A stretch of 64,000 nt of DNA from Chryseobacterium sp. ERMR1:04 (GCF_001297705.1 NZ_LIRF01000005.1:496001-560000), one strand, 5' to 3'. Counted from the first letter of the stretch, positions 9,301 to 18,570 are shown. Numbers and translations: made by a program. Notes: generated by a model from the sequence alone, not told the origin.

Positions 9301-9897
9301 TTAGTTAAGAGTAACTGTTTTATTAAAAACATTTCCCATTTCTTCAACACTGATGATGTATTTATCAGACGTTTTGGGATTAAGATCGAAGGTCATATCA
9401 AGCGCTCCATCCGTTGCATTCTTGGTTGCATTGTAATAAACATTCCCTGAAAAATCAGACACAGAAATGGTAGCACTGTTTTTCAAACCTGAAAGATGAA
9501 GTTTCACCTTATTTTCTGAAATGGTATATTCCGGTTTATTGATTTCTGAGAATGGTATTTTTTCAATCTCTAGCGTATTGTTATTGCTAATGTTTATTTT
9601 ATATTTTTCGATTTTCTGATCAGATTCTGCCACCAAATAGTAGGTTCCTGAATTCAGATCTTTTAGATCGTAAGTTTTTGTTGTGTTACTTTCTGATTGT
9701 AAATTCTCTGAAAATAATTCTCCGTAGGCATCATTATAAAGGACCAAAGAGGTATTTTGACCATTCAGTACTTCAAAACTAATCGTTTTTGCTCTTGCTG
9801 TTTTAAAAGAAAGAGAAAAATCTTTGTCTTTACTCATCACACTTGCTGAGATAAATAGAGACCCTACAAGAAAAGCAGATTTTAAGAATGTGTTCAT
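9301..9897 (-). CDS. Small secreted beta-rich protein of unknown function
   Basis: This 198-residue protein has an N-terminal signal peptide (MNTFLKSAFLVGSLFISASVMS). The mature part consists of two beta-sandwich-like halves of about 85 residues. Each half has alternating hydrophobic strands and phrases such as YDLKDLNSGTYYLVAES and DLNPKTSDKYIISVEE, which look like repeats of the T9SS C-terminal domain or DUF3244 fold. Similar small proteins are common in Flavobacteriia. No catalytic residues are recognisable. It stands alone, divergent from the AraC gene, with a possible TAnnTTTG box upstream. Confidence 0.7.
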   Translation of the reverse strand: MNTFLKSAFLVGSLFISASVMSKDKDFSLSFKTARAKTISFEVLNGQNTSLVLYNDAYGELFSENLQSESNTTKTYDLKDLNSGTYYLVAESDQKIEKYKINISNNNTLEIEKIPFSEINKPEYTISENKVKLHLSGLKNSATISVSDFSGNVYYNATKNATDGALDMTFDLNPKTSDKYIISVEEMGNVFNKTVTLN

Positions 9898-9916
9898 AAT
9901 GATAAGTTTTGTACTG

Positions 9917-9924
9917 CAAATGTA
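9917..9924 (-). promoter_or_regulatory. Candidate -7 box (TACATTTG) for the secreted-protein gene
   Basis: On the minus strand, TACATTTG matches the Bacteroidota TAnnTTTG consensus and lies 20 bases before the ATG at 9897. A TTG about 23 bases further upstream is a weak -33 match at a slightly long spacing. Confidence 0.4.
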
Positions 9925-10040
9925 TAACAGGTAATTCGCTTAATCTACAATACAATTTTCATATTTATGTTCTATATTAACCTTGTAATTCTTTTATTTA
10001 ATATTAATTGTTAATTTTGTGCATGAATTAATGATTTAAA

Positions 10041-10913
10041 ATGAAACATTCACATCCTGCCTTTGAGGCTGTAAAGCCCAATATTGGAAGCAGTTTCACA
10101 AGTCTGAAGTTTTTTCGAAATGAAAATATCAAATCTCATGTATGGCATTATCATCCTGAGGTGGAATTAATTTTTGTTTGCGGAGGTTCGGGGAAAAGGC
10201 AAATCGGGAGTAATATTTCCTATTTTTCGGATGGAGATCTTGTGTTGATGGGAAGCAATTTGCCGCACTGTGGAATGACCAATGAAAATACCAATAATGA
10301 GTACGAAATGGTAATTCAGTTTAAACCTGATTTTCTTGGGGAGCCTATTTGGGAATTGCCTGAAATGCATAGGATTGCTCATTTATTGGAAAGGTCAAAA
10401 GCCGGAATTGTATTTGCGGAGAATGTAAAGAAAACCATTGGGAAAAAGATTGGCGAAATGCACGAATCTTCCTCTTTGGAAAGGCTTGTGAAGTTTATAG
10501 AAATATTAGATGCATTGGCTTCTACGCAGGATTATAGAATTTTAAATGCCGGAAAATATTACTTGCAAACGCAGGTTGAAGATAACGACAGGATCAATCT
10601 TATTTTCAATTATGTGAAAGATCATTTTAAGGAACAGATTACGTTGGACGAAATTTCTGAATTGGCGAATATGAAAGTCCCGTCTTTCTGCCGTTATTTT
10701 AAAAAGATCACCAATAAAACCTTTACTCAGTTTGTGAATGAATATCGGATTACGCATTCATTAAAGCTGCTGGCGGAAAAACCAATGAGTATCACTGAAG
10801 TTTGTTTTGAATCGGGTTTTAATAATTTTAGTTATTTTAATAAAACATTTAAAGAATATATTCAGAAAAGCCCGTCACAATATAGAAAAGAGTTTAATTA
10901 TTTTATGGAATAG
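10041..10913 (+). CDS. AraC-family transcriptional regulator (cupin plus HTH)
   Basis: This 290-residue protein has an N-terminal cupin-like sensor (about residues 20-110, with HVWHYHPEVELIFV) and a C-terminal AraC double helix-turn-helix (about residues 190-288). The second helix pair contains ITEVCFESGFNNFSYFNKTFK and the typical ending SPSQYRK. Such regulators usually sense a sugar or small ligand and activate adjacent catabolic genes. It lies downstream of the xylan locus but is separated from it by the tandem repeats and one gene, so control of the xylan genes is possible but not shown. A TAATTTTG sequence at 10012-10019 could be its -7 box. Confidence 0.9.
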   Translation: MKHSHPAFEAVKPNIGSSFTSLKFFRNENIKSHVWHYHPEVELIFVCGGSGKRQIGSNISYFSDGDLVLMGSNLPHCGMTNENTNNEYEMVIQFKPDFLGEPIWELPEMHRIAHLLERSKAGIVFAENVKKTIGKKIGEMHESSSLERLVKFIEILDALASTQDYRILNAGKYYLQTQVEDNDRINLIFNYVKDHFKEQITLDEISELANMKVPSFCRYFKKITNKTFTQFVNEYRITHSLKLLAEKPMSITEVCFESGFNNFSYFNKTFKEYIQKSPSQYRKEFNYFME

Positions 10914-11052
10914 ATTATAAGTTTATGAATATAAATTAAGTGTTACCACAGTTTAAACTTTATCTTAAAAAAAGATTAAAAGAGCTTAGAAATTAAAAAT
11001 TTAAAAATGAATTCAGTAGTTTTATACCTGAAATCTCCGGATAGATAGCATT

Positions 11053-11853
11053 ATGAAAGATATTAAATTAATTGTAACCGATATGGATGGAACTTTTCTG
11101 AACTCTTCGCACGAAGTAAGTCCGGAATTTCCTGAAATTTATGAAGAACTGAAAAAAAGAAATATTTTATTTGTTCCTGCCAGTGGAAGACAGATGTTGG
11201 GGATTACCAAATATTTTGGAGACATCGAGAACGAAATGGCTTTTATTGCAGAAAATGGAGGCTATATGATCTACAAAAATCAGGAACTCTTTGCAGATAA
11301 GTTAGGACCGGAATATGTTGCTGAAATCATCCAAACGATTCGTCAGATCCCTGGTGCAACAGCTGTATTGTCAGGGAAGAAAAAAGCATATTACGAAACC
11401 GATAATCAAGGTTTTATAGATTACATTTCACAGTTTTACACAGGGAATGAAAGGGTAGAAGACCTAACGCAGGCGCTGGACGACAGTATTTTTAAAATTG
11501 CCGTTTATCATCCTGAAGGTTCTGAAGAGCATTTATATCCTTTTTTAAAGCAATTTGAAAAATATAATCTTGAAGTCGTAGTATCAGGCCAATATTGGTT
11601 GGATATTATGAATAAAAATATCAACAAAGGAAATGCCTTGGAGCAACTTCAGAAAGTATTGAATATTACTCCTGAACAAACGATGGTTTTTGGAGATTAT
11701 ATGAATGATATTGAGATGCTTAAAAAAGCACGTTATTCATATGCGATGAAAAATGCACATCCTTCTGTAAAAGCAGTGGCCAGTTTTGAAGCGTGTTCTA
11801 ATGATAATTTTGGAGTTTTGAAAACAATAAAAGGATATCTTAACGCAGAGTAA
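11053..11853 (+). CDS. Cof-type HAD-IIB phosphatase
   Basis: This 266-residue cytoplasmic protein opens with the HAD motif I VTDMDGTF, giving nucleophile Asp10 and acid/base Asp12. Its C-terminal motif IV, VFGDYMNDIEML, binds magnesium. The insert between the motifs (about residues 85-185) is the C2B cap of the Cof/YidA class. Members dephosphorylate sugar phosphates or related small metabolites; the actual substrate cannot be predicted. It follows the AraC gene in the same direction after 139 bases and ends at a strong hairpin terminator. Confidence 0.9.
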   Translation: MKDIKLIVTDMDGTFLNSSHEVSPEFPEIYEELKKRNILFVPASGRQMLGITKYFGDIENEMAFIAENGGYMIYKNQELFADKLGPEYVAEIIQTIRQIPGATAVLSGKKKAYYETDNQGFIDYISQFYTGNERVEDLTQALDDSIFKIAVYHPEGSEEHLYPFLKQFEKYNLEVVVSGQYWLDIMNKNINKGNALEQLQKVLNITPEQTMVFGDYMNDIEMLKKARYSYAMKNAHPSVKAVASFEACSNDNFGVLKTIKGYLNAE

Positions 11854-11884
11854 GTAATCACTTTGCTTTGTGAAAATATACAAT

Positions 11885-11914
11885 AAAACAGGATCGTGAT
11901 ATCCTGTTTTATTT
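11885..11914 (+). terminator. Intrinsic terminator after the HAD phosphatase gene
   Basis: Ten-base perfect arms, aaaacaggat at 11885-11894 and atcctgtttt at 11901-11910, enclose a 6-nt loop followed by an A/T-rich tail. It sits 32 bases past the stop codon and 35 bases before the end of the convergent dehydrogenase gene, so it may serve both strands. Confidence 0.75.
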
Positions 11915-11949
11915 ATTTGTAACTATGTAATTGGTTGTTTAATAAAGTG

Positions 11950-12813
11950 TTATTTTAGTTTGTTGAAATTCCTAAACGTTTCTATAACCTCTTTTGGGGT
12001 TTCATTTTCAAAAATATTTGATTGATAGACTCTTTCAAATGTTTCAGCGGTTCCTGAAGCGATAACGTTGGGTAGATTTTCACTTTCCAGCATTTCAGTC
12101 AGTCCTTTCATCTCATCAATTCGTCTGAAAATATGTTGTGGATAAGTAGGCGTAGTTTTTATAAGATCCTGATAGGTTCCAGGAAGGAAATCCTGAAGAC
12201 TTTCATTCAGTTCATCAAGAATACCGAAATGGGCAGCAGCGGTCATAGTTTCAAAAAACAACGCATTGATTCCTTTATTTACCATCGAAAAAAGGAGTTT
12301 ATAAGCTGATGCAGCTTCTGTTTTTTCACCTGCATCTTTTATTTTAAAAACTTTTCCAAAAAGCTCTAAGAAAAGATTTCTATGAATTCCGCTAATCACT
12401 AAAACCCCATTTTCAGGAATATCTTTGGAAGCTCCCATGACTGCACCATTCACAAATTGGATATTGATGGATAAAAGCAATGCTTCAATAGATAAAGCCA
12501 TTGCAGGCGTATTAGAATTTAAATCAACATATAGCGGACGGTTGGAAGTGTTTTTTAAACATGAAACAATATTCTCAGCAAGTTTCAGACTTCCTTCGGG
12601 ACTTGTAAGAGAAAGGATAACATCAGCTTGTTCAACCGTATTTTGAAGGGAACCTGCATCTTCAATTCCAGCATCCTGAATGTTTTGAAGCGTTTTCTGA
12701 GATCTTCCTTCTCCGGCGGTAATTACTTTAAAATTCTTCTTTATAAGCGCTTTTGCTATTTGGGTTCCCATGTCTCCCAGAGAAAGTAGGGCAATTACCG
12801 GTTGAGTATGCAT
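11950..12813 (-). CDS. NAD(P)-dependent dehydrogenase of the 3-hydroxyisobutyrate/6-phosphogluconate superfamily
   Basis: This 287-residue protein has an N-terminal Rossmann fold with the dinucleotide motif SLGDMG (about residues 11-16) and a helical C-terminal domain (about residues 160-260) of the DUF1932 type. The catalytic-type motif region NGAVMGA (about residues 122-128) resembles the substrate-binding GGxxG strand of beta-hydroxyacid dehydrogenases. The substrate is unknown. It is a single gene pointing leftwards, convergent with the HAD phosphatase gene and sharing its terminator region. Confidence 0.8.
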   Translation of the reverse strand: MHTQPVIALLSLGDMGTQIAKALIKKNFKVITAGEGRSQKTLQNIQDAGIEDAGSLQNTVEQADVILSLTSPEGSLKLAENIVSCLKNTSNRPLYVDLNSNTPAMALSIEALLLSINIQFVNGAVMGASKDIPENGVLVISGIHRNLFLELFGKVFKIKDAGEKTEAASAYKLLFSMVNKGINALFFETMTAAAHFGILDELNESLQDFLPGTYQDLIKTTPTYPQHIFRRIDEMKGLTEMLESENLPNVIASGTAETFERVYQSNIFENETPKEVIETFRNFNKLK

Positions 12814-13408
12814 TGTTGATGTTTTTATGTGTTTGAAATTATTGAGAACAACAAATTTCCTTAATTTTTTTTAATCTGTAAAACGTTTTGTTTCGATGGT
12901 ATTGATTACTGAAACCGATGGATGAAATAATTAATTGTAAAGGTTTAGAGTCTGTTTTGATTTTCAATAGTAAGATTACTTAAGGTTTTAGAATATTAAG
13001 TTTGAGTATCGCTTTAAGACAGCGTATTTAAGGAAATCTATAGATTTTTATCTGGTTATCAGATGTTTTCCATTAACAAGACTCAATAGATGATGTTTGA
13101 AATTATTTTTTTGATTAAAAAAAAATAACGCAAAGTTGATGAATAATTTTGCTTTATTTTAAGTAAGCAAAGTGATGCGAATCCGTCGCTGATGAAGGTT
13201 TATGCTTATCCATACGCTTCGACGAATCAACGAAGTTGATTCTATCCTTTGCTCCCTGAAAATATGCATAATGAAGTTAAAGCTTTGCGTTAGAAAAACA
13301 GGTCATCAGTACATTATATTTTACATCAAAAAAATCCTTAAAGAATATGATTTAGATAAAGAGTTGAATGGTATACAAAAAATCAAATTTAGAAATTTAA
13401 ACAGCCTC
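12814..13408. other. 595-bp gene-free stretch with a dispersed repeat
   Basis: No convincing gene is seen; a 90-codon frame from 13202 runs into the DUF4236 gene on the other strand and has no family features. The part around 13150-13300 (gcaaagtgatgcgaatccg, a gaatcaac-ga-agttgattc palindrome and tatcctttgct) is the reverse-strand relative of a segment of the tandem repeat at 8352-9165. Confidence 0.5.
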
Positions 13409-14527
13409 TTAATAAGCTTTAGATCGAAATTCCGCTTGATATTCTTTAAATGCCCTTCCAAATTCTTCAGTTAATTCGTAGTTACTGAACTGATAGTCTT
13501 CATTTACTCCTGTTTGAGTGGTGAGCTGTATTTTACCATAGCGTACAATCGGAATCTGATAATTGGCTTTGAATCTTTTGTCCGGTGTTCCGTTTTTATT
13601 GACTTTAGCCCAGGTTTTGGCAATGACCTTAGAATCTCGCGGAACGGTTCCTGTTTCGGTAAAGCGAACGTATGACTGGTGAAAATTTATTTCATCAATA
13701 CCAATAATCGCGAAATTATTTTCATTGGTATACATGACAATAAAGGTAGGATAGAAGTAGAGATCTGCGCCGTTGGCATTTTTAAAATACATCGCTTGAA
13801 AATCTGATTTTAGATAAGGAATGGATTGTAGTGAAAATTTTACTTCGCGTTTGCTTACAAGTGTACTCGCAGAAGAGCGCATGGCAACCCTGTCCTGAAA
13901 GTGGGCACTGGTGATATCCCATATTTTATGAGAACTGGTAAGCTTTTTAAAAGACTCATACATGTTCTCAAACTTCCTTTTTATTTCAGAGTCAAATTCA
14001 ATATCTAAAGAAACACAGCTGTTTTCAATTTGTATTTTTGTTTGATGGATGGCTTCCTGCTGAGCTTTAATATCAATATTTAGAGTGTTAGGAATATCTT
14101 TATTGATAAGACCATACAGGAATACATAGCTTAACGTCTTTTTTATCTTGGTAGTGGCCAATGTTCTATGGATTTTCTGCAGATCCTGCTGAAGCTCTTT
14201 CTTTTGTTGATGAGCCATAATAATGGATTCTTTGATACCTTGCATATTCTGACTCGTTATTTCATGAATATCTGCACTGAAAATAGTATTCTCCGAAAGG
14301 GAAGGACTGTTATTAAAGTTATTATTTACCGGAGATCTGTTAGAATTAGGTAATTTGTACCGATTAGACAAACCTAAACCCGGAATACTGGTGTTGATTG
14401 TAGTTCCCGATGCACTGAAATTGATGCTGGCTCCTTTTACTCCAATAGATGTAGATATTCCTCTTTTACTAAAATTTAAATGTACTCCGGGTATTATTTT
14501 GATTCTTTTTCTGTAGCTCCAAGCCAT
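13409..14527 (-). CDS. DUF4236 domain protein with coiled coil
   Basis: This protein has 372 residues counted from the ATG at 14527; a further upstream in-frame start would add 13 residues that do not belong to the family. The N-terminal 55 residues (MAWSYRKRIKIIPG, then LNFSKRGIS and GTTINTSIPG) are the glycine/serine-rich DUF4236 domain found at the start of many bacterial proteins of unknown role. A basic, helical middle (about residues 90-180) is likely coiled coil. The C-terminal 150 residues are beta-rich with no recognised domain. The gene stands alone, with 498 bases before the next one. Function unknown. Confidence 0.8.
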   Translation of the reverse strand: MAWSYRKRIKIIPGVHLNFSKRGISTSIGVKGASINFSASGTTINTSIPGLGLSNRYKLPNSNRSPVNNNFNNSPSLSENTIFSADIHEITSQNMQGIKESIIMAHQQKKELQQDLQKIHRTLATTKIKKTLSYVFLYGLINKDIPNTLNIDIKAQQEAIHQTKIQIENSCVSLDIEFDSEIKRKFENMYESFKKLTSSHKIWDITSAHFQDRVAMRSSASTLVSKREVKFSLQSIPYLKSDFQAMYFKNANGADLYFYPTFIVMYTNENNFAIIGIDEINFHQSYVRFTETGTVPRDSKVIAKTWAKVNKNGTPDKRFKANYQIPIVRYGKIQLTTQTGVNEDYQFSNYELTEEFGRAFKEYQAEFRSKAY

Positions 14528-15025
14528 AATTATGATATTTTGGTTAATAATTTTTACTGAATTCAAAATTATTAATGCTTGGTTGATTTTTTTTACGGGT
14601 TCCCATAATTAAGAGTGTCAATTCATTACCGAAATCCTGATAAACAAAAAGGTTTTTAAGCCTTGTCTTAACTTTTTCTTTTTAATAATATATAGTATAG
14701 GTTCATTTTATTAGTCTACCTTTAGCGCCGAAATAAAATTTTAATAAGCAACACCATTTCCTTATCATATTTATTCAAATTTAGGCCTTATTATAATTTA
14801 TTTTTGATTCCCCTGTTTTAGGGGAATTTTTATACATTCTCTTCCCCAAATTTTTAACGAAAAATTTATTTACTATTTCAGATAAGCTATTTATTTAGTC
14901 GTATCTTAGGACCGTATTTAAATAGGTGAAGCTGCTGATTTGATTATTAATTTTTTGTTGCCATTCGCTTCGCTTTATTATATCGTTGTATAGATGGCGT
15001 ACAACATTAAATTTTAATTCTAATT
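14528..15025. other. 498-bp intergenic region, no gene seen
   Basis: This divergent A/T-rich region lies between the DUF4236 and acyl-CoA dehydrogenase genes. A cccctg-ttttaggggaa hairpin (about 14811-14826) is visible. No ORF, RNA or clear TAnnTTTG promoter pair could be assigned. Confidence 0.4.
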
Positions 15026-16537
15026 ATGAATGGATCCGCATTTGATTTATCTGAAACATCGTATTCCGAGTTTCTTAACCATTTTACAACTTCACTTCAC
15101 ACCCTTTTCCAAAAAGAAGATATTGATAAGCTAAGCCTTTCCAGAGGTTTGCCTCCTCATGTTTGGAAAGAGATCATGAATTTGAAGCCTTTATCTGTTG
15201 CCATCCCTAAAGAATTTGGCGGTAGAGGAGTAAAGGTAAAAGAATGTTTGGGTATTTTATCAGCTGCTTCCTATGAATCTCTTCCGCTGTCCTTAACTTT
15301 TGGAATTAATATTGCGCTTTTTCTTGAGCCTGTCGCTAAATATGGAAATGATGTGGTAAAAGCAGATATTTTCAAGAATTTTCTAGACTATGGGTCAATG
15401 GGAGGTTTAATGATCACAGAACCGGAATATGGAAGTGATGCATTGAACATGAAAACGCAGAATGTATTAAAAGAAAATGAATACCATATAGAAGGAACAA
15501 AACATTGGCAGGGATTAACAGGATTAGCTAACTATTGGTTGATTACTTCAAGAAATGCCAATGCTGAAGGAAAACTGTCCAGAGATGTAGATTTCTTTAT
15601 AGCCAATACACATCGTCCTGAACAGAATATTGAGGTGTTAGAGTATTATGACAATCCGGGATTATATATGATTCCTTACGGATTAAATAAAATCGATATC
15701 AAAGTTCCGGAATACAATAAACTAATCCCTGAAACAACAGGCCTGAAAATGATGCTCGATACGCTTCACCGTAGTCGACTACAATTTCCGGGAATGGGAA
15801 TGGGATTCCTGAAAAGAATGATGGATGAAGCTACCAAGCACTGTCAGGAAAGAATAGTGGGAGCTTCTAATCTATATGCTTTAGATCAGGTACAATATCA
15901 ACTAACAAGAATGCAGGCGTTTTTTACACTTTGTTCTGCAATGTGTGCTAAAAGCTGTAAAATAAGTGGAATTGATCATGATGTATCAGGAAGTGGAGTG
16001 CATGCAAATAGTATGAAAGCTTTGGTAACAGATATGATGCAGGAATCTTCGCAAACTCTTGTTCAACTTTCGGGTGGTAAAGGGTACAGAACATCGCATA
16101 TTGGTGGACGTGGTATTATGGATAGCCGTCCTTTCCAGATCTTTGAAGGTTCTAATGAAATGCTTTATACGCAGATTTCAGAAGGAATTCTAAAAGATAT
16201 GAAAAAGAAAAAGCTTGAAAACTTTGCTGAGTATCTTACCATTAATGAATTGACTAGCAATTCAGCTAAATTATATGCTAAAGAGTTGGATTTCAATATC
16301 AATATGGCACTTTCTCAAAGAAAAATGATTGATCTGGGGAAAGTATTAGCGAGAATCGTTACCGTTAATGATTTGTTAGAGTTAAATAATTCAGGATTTA
16401 GCCAGAATCTTACAGATAGTGCGATAGAAGTTATGAGACAGGATATTGTTACCCTTCTAAGCTCAATGAATCATCATCAAAATCTAAATAGAGTAGAAGA
16501 GAGTAATGATAACAGCGATTGGATGAAGTTTTCGTAA
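15026..16537 (+). CDS. Acyl-CoA dehydrogenase family flavoprotein
   Basis: This 503-residue protein has the acyl-CoA dehydrogenase layout: a helical N-terminal domain, a middle beta domain with the FAD-binding loop MITEPEYGSDALNM (about residues 130-145), and a C-terminal helical domain. The latter carries QLSGGKGYRTSH and IFEGSNEM, where the Glu is the usual catalytic-base position. It oxidises an acyl thioester (or acts as a related flavin enzyme) with an unknown chain. It is longer than a typical 380-residue enzyme by a C-terminal extension of about 100 residues. No beta-oxidation partner lies beside it. Confidence 0.85.
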   Translation: MNGSAFDLSETSYSEFLNHFTTSLHTLFQKEDIDKLSLSRGLPPHVWKEIMNLKPLSVAIPKEFGGRGVKVKECLGILSAASYESLPLSLTFGINIALFLEPVAKYGNDVVKADIFKNFLDYGSMGGLMITEPEYGSDALNMKTQNVLKENEYHIEGTKHWQGLTGLANYWLITSRNANAEGKLSRDVDFFIANTHRPEQNIEVLEYYDNPGLYMIPYGLNKIDIKVPEYNKLIPETTGLKMMLDTLHRSRLQFPGMGMGFLKRMMDEATKHCQERIVGASNLYALDQVQYQLTRMQAFFTLCSAMCAKSCKISGIDHDVSGSGVHANSMKALVTDMMQESSQTLVQLSGGKGYRTSHIGGRGIMDSRPFQIFEGSNEMLYTQISEGILKDMKKKKLENFAEYLTINELTSNSAKLYAKELDFNINMALSQRKMIDLGKVLARIVTVNDLLELNNSGFSQNLTDSAIEVMRQDIVTLLSSMNHHQNLNRVEESNDNSDWMKFS

Positions 16538-16740
16538 ATAAGTCAAAAAACTGAGAGAAAAGTAAAGAGATTTAATATATTTTTGATAATCAATTAATTA
16601 AAATAAGGGTTATTCAGTTTATTTGTTGTATATTTGTACCATAATTAATAATTAGGCTTTTGCCTTTGCTTTCTGTTACAGATTAGAACTAACAATTTTC
16701 TTCTTTCAGTTTTTGCTCTTTCAGCCGCCGGTTTTTATCA

Positions 16741-16965
16741 ATGAATTCTTTTATGAATGAAATTGAATACTAGCAAGCTGAATTTTCAGACTACCGAAAA
16801 CAATTAGGAAACATTCCTTCTAAAGCTTTATCCTTCTTAAAAATTATTACCAAACAAATTCGTTGATTGAAAAGTTACGCATTTGTGAATGTGTCCAATG
16901 ATAAGGACATAGAACGACATTACAAGATTCAATTAATAATTGATGATCGTGAAAAAAATAGATGA
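16741..16965 (+). pseudogene. Possible degraded small gene with two internal stops
   Basis: One frame from the ATG at 16741 to the TGA at 16963 reads as protein-like sequence (for example AEFSDYRKQLGNIPSKALSF and SNDKDIERHYKIQLIIDD). It is broken by a TAG at 16771 and a TGA at 16864. The sequence has sensible amino-acid composition in one frame only, which suggests a decayed gene of about 70 residues. I do not recognise the family. It occupies most of the 549-base gap before the DEAD-box gene; the rest of that gap is A/T-rich with no other feature seen. Confidence 0.35.
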
Positions 16966-17086
16966 ATAAAGTAAAAAGAGTAGATTATTCTCTTTCATAG
17001 TATTCTCAAGAAAAGATGATAACTTTGAATTTCTGATAAAAAATTTGATATTATATAACGTCGGGAGATCCGGCAAAACCCCATGA

Positions 17087-17848
17087 ATGAATTTTAAAAA
17101 TTTAAATTTAATAAATCCGATAATTCGTGCTGTTACAGAAAAAGGATATTCGCAGCCTACAGAAATACAAAGTAGTGCTATTCCGAATATTTTGAAGGGG
17201 AAAGATATCATGGGCTGTTCACCAACAGGGACGGGTAAAACTGCAGCTTTTGCAATGCCTGTTCTTCAGTTATTAAAAAAAAGAGCTCCGGAACATAAAG
17301 AAATCCGAACTTTGATATTAACGTCGACTCGCGAGTTGGTAACGGAAATTGAAGAAAATCTTAAAGTATATAGCAAATATCTTCCATTATCTCAGCTTTC
17401 TATTTATGAAGGTGTATCTTTGGGAGGGCAATTAGCAGCTTTAAGAAAAACAGTAGATGTTCTCGTTGCAACTCCAGGAAGATTATTAGAGTTAACGAGT
17501 CAAAGACATATTGATCTTTCCAAAATTGAAATTTTGATTTTGGATGATACTGACAAGTTGCTTGAAATGGGTTTTGTAAATGATGTGAAAAAAGTAATTA
17601 AACTGATTTCACAAAAAAGACAGACCTTATTGTTTTCAGCAACAATATCAGAAAGTATCCGAACTTTCGCAGCAACAATACTAAATAATCCTGTAGAGAT
17701 TATAGTATCCGAAAAAGTAGGTGTGAAAGGAAAAACAAGCTCATTTGAAGAAAATGAACGGGTGGATTTAAATATCCAAAAGCAGACAGGTTTTACATTG
17801 CCGGTAGTAACTAAGCAAGGTAAACAAACATTTCAGTACAGTAATTAA
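17087..17848 (+). CDS. Half-length DEAD-box RNA helicase-like protein with altered motif II
   Basis: This 253-residue protein has the first RecA-like domain of an RhlE-type helicase: Q motif (YSQPTEIQ, residues 21-28), Walker A SPTGTGKT (45-52), motif Ia STREL (80-84), ATPGR (129-132 region) and SAT (184-186). Motif II reads DDTD (153-156) instead of DEAD, so the conserved glutamate is replaced by aspartate. The second RecA domain (motifs IV-VI, about 150 residues) is absent; instead there is a 40-residue polar tail. It may be a degenerate helicase or an RNA-binding ATPase-like partner. The two cold-shock-domain genes follow within 15 and 28 bases, so it probably belongs to a cold-response transcript. 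Confidence 0.8.
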   Translation: MNFKNLNLINPIIRAVTEKGYSQPTEIQSSAIPNILKGKDIMGCSPTGTGKTAAFAMPVLQLLKKRAPEHKEIRTLILTSTRELVTEIEENLKVYSKYLPLSQLSIYEGVSLGGQLAALRKTVDVLVATPGRLLELTSQRHIDLSKIEILILDDTDKLLEMGFVNDVKKVIKLISQKRQTLLFSATISESIRTFAATILNNPVEIIVSEKVGVKGKTSSFEENERVDLNIQKQTGFTLPVVTKQGKQTFQYSN

Positions 17849-17863
17849 AATATTAAATAATTT

Positions 17864-18292
17864 ATGGCAGATTCTTTCTCTAAAAAGGAAAATTTCAAGA
17901 AAAAAATTCAAAAACAAAAAGAAAAAGCATTAAGACGCGAAGACCGTAAAACTAATAATAATAAAGGTAAAGGTCTTGACGATATGCTAACTTATGTAGA
18001 TGCATACGGTAGGTTAACTACCACTCCTCCTGAAGACAGATTGGAGATCAATCCTGAAGATATTCAGTTGGGTGCAGCTCCTATTCCTGTAGAAGAGTTA
18101 AGAAAATCAGGTATTGTTACTTTTTTCAGTGAAAAAGGTTACGGATTTATTACCGAAGACAATAGTAAAGAGAATGTATTTTTCCACAGTAACAACTGTA
18201 TACATCAAGTAAAAAAAGGAAATAAAGTTTCATTTGAAAAAGAAAGATCTCCAAAAGGATTTTCTGCAATCAACATAGAACTTGTAAAATAA
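17864..18292 (+). CDS. Cold-shock-domain protein with basic N-terminal extension
   Basis: This 142-residue protein has a highly basic N-terminal 35 residues (rich in Lys/Arg/Asn), an acidic/proline linker, and a C-terminal cold-shock domain from about residue 80. The RNA-binding motifs are RNP1 KGYGFI (91-96) and RNP2 VFFH (105-108). It should bind single-stranded RNA or DNA and act as an RNA chaperone; the basic tail probably adds non-specific nucleic-acid contacts. It lies 15 bases after the half-helicase and 28 bases before a second cold-shock gene, suggesting co-transcription. Confidence 0.9.
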   Translation: MADSFSKKENFKKKIQKQKEKALRREDRKTNNNKGKGLDDMLTYVDAYGRLTTTPPEDRLEINPEDIQLGAAPIPVEELRKSGIVTFFSEKGYGFITEDNSKENVFFHSNNCIHQVKKGNKVSFEKERSPKGFSAINIELVK

Positions 18293-18320
18293 TAAAACAA
18301 CAATTTTTAATACAAATACA

Positions 18321-18515
18321 ATGCAACAAGGCACAGTAAAATTTTTTAACGAAACAAAAGGTTTCGGATTTATCTCTCCAGCTGACGGAGGACAAGACAT
18401 TTTTGTACATTCTTCAGGATTAAAGACAAGAACAATTCGTGAGAATGACAAAGTGGTTTTTGATGTACAAAAAGGTGAAAAAGGACTAAATGCAGTAAAT
18501 GTAACTTTAGCTTAA
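18321..18515 (+). CDS. CspA-family cold-shock protein
   Basis: This 64-residue single-domain protein starts MQQGTVKFFN, with RNP1 KGFGFI (13-18) and RNP2 IFVH (27-30), the classical CspA pattern and length. It binds single-stranded nucleic acid and melts RNA structure at low temperature. It is the last gene of the three-gene RNA-binding cluster and ends 26 bases before a strong intrinsic terminator. Confidence 0.95.
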   Translation: MQQGTVKFFNETKGFGFISPADGGQDIFVHSSGLKTRTIRENDKVVFDVQKGEKGLNAVNVTLA

Positions 18516-18541
18516 TTTTCAATTAATATATCGATACAATT

Positions 18542-18570
18542 AAAGCCCCTTTTTGGGGCTTTAATATTTT
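18542..18570 (+). terminator. Intrinsic terminator of the cold-shock genes
   Basis: Perfect arms aaagcccc (18542-18549) and ggggcttt (18555-18562) enclose a T5 loop, followed by an A/T-rich tail. Confidence 0.85.

Noticed and set aside
13202..13474. 90-codon + strand gene
   Set aside because: It overlaps the 3' end of the DUF4236 gene and a dispersed repeat, and the protein has no recognisable features.
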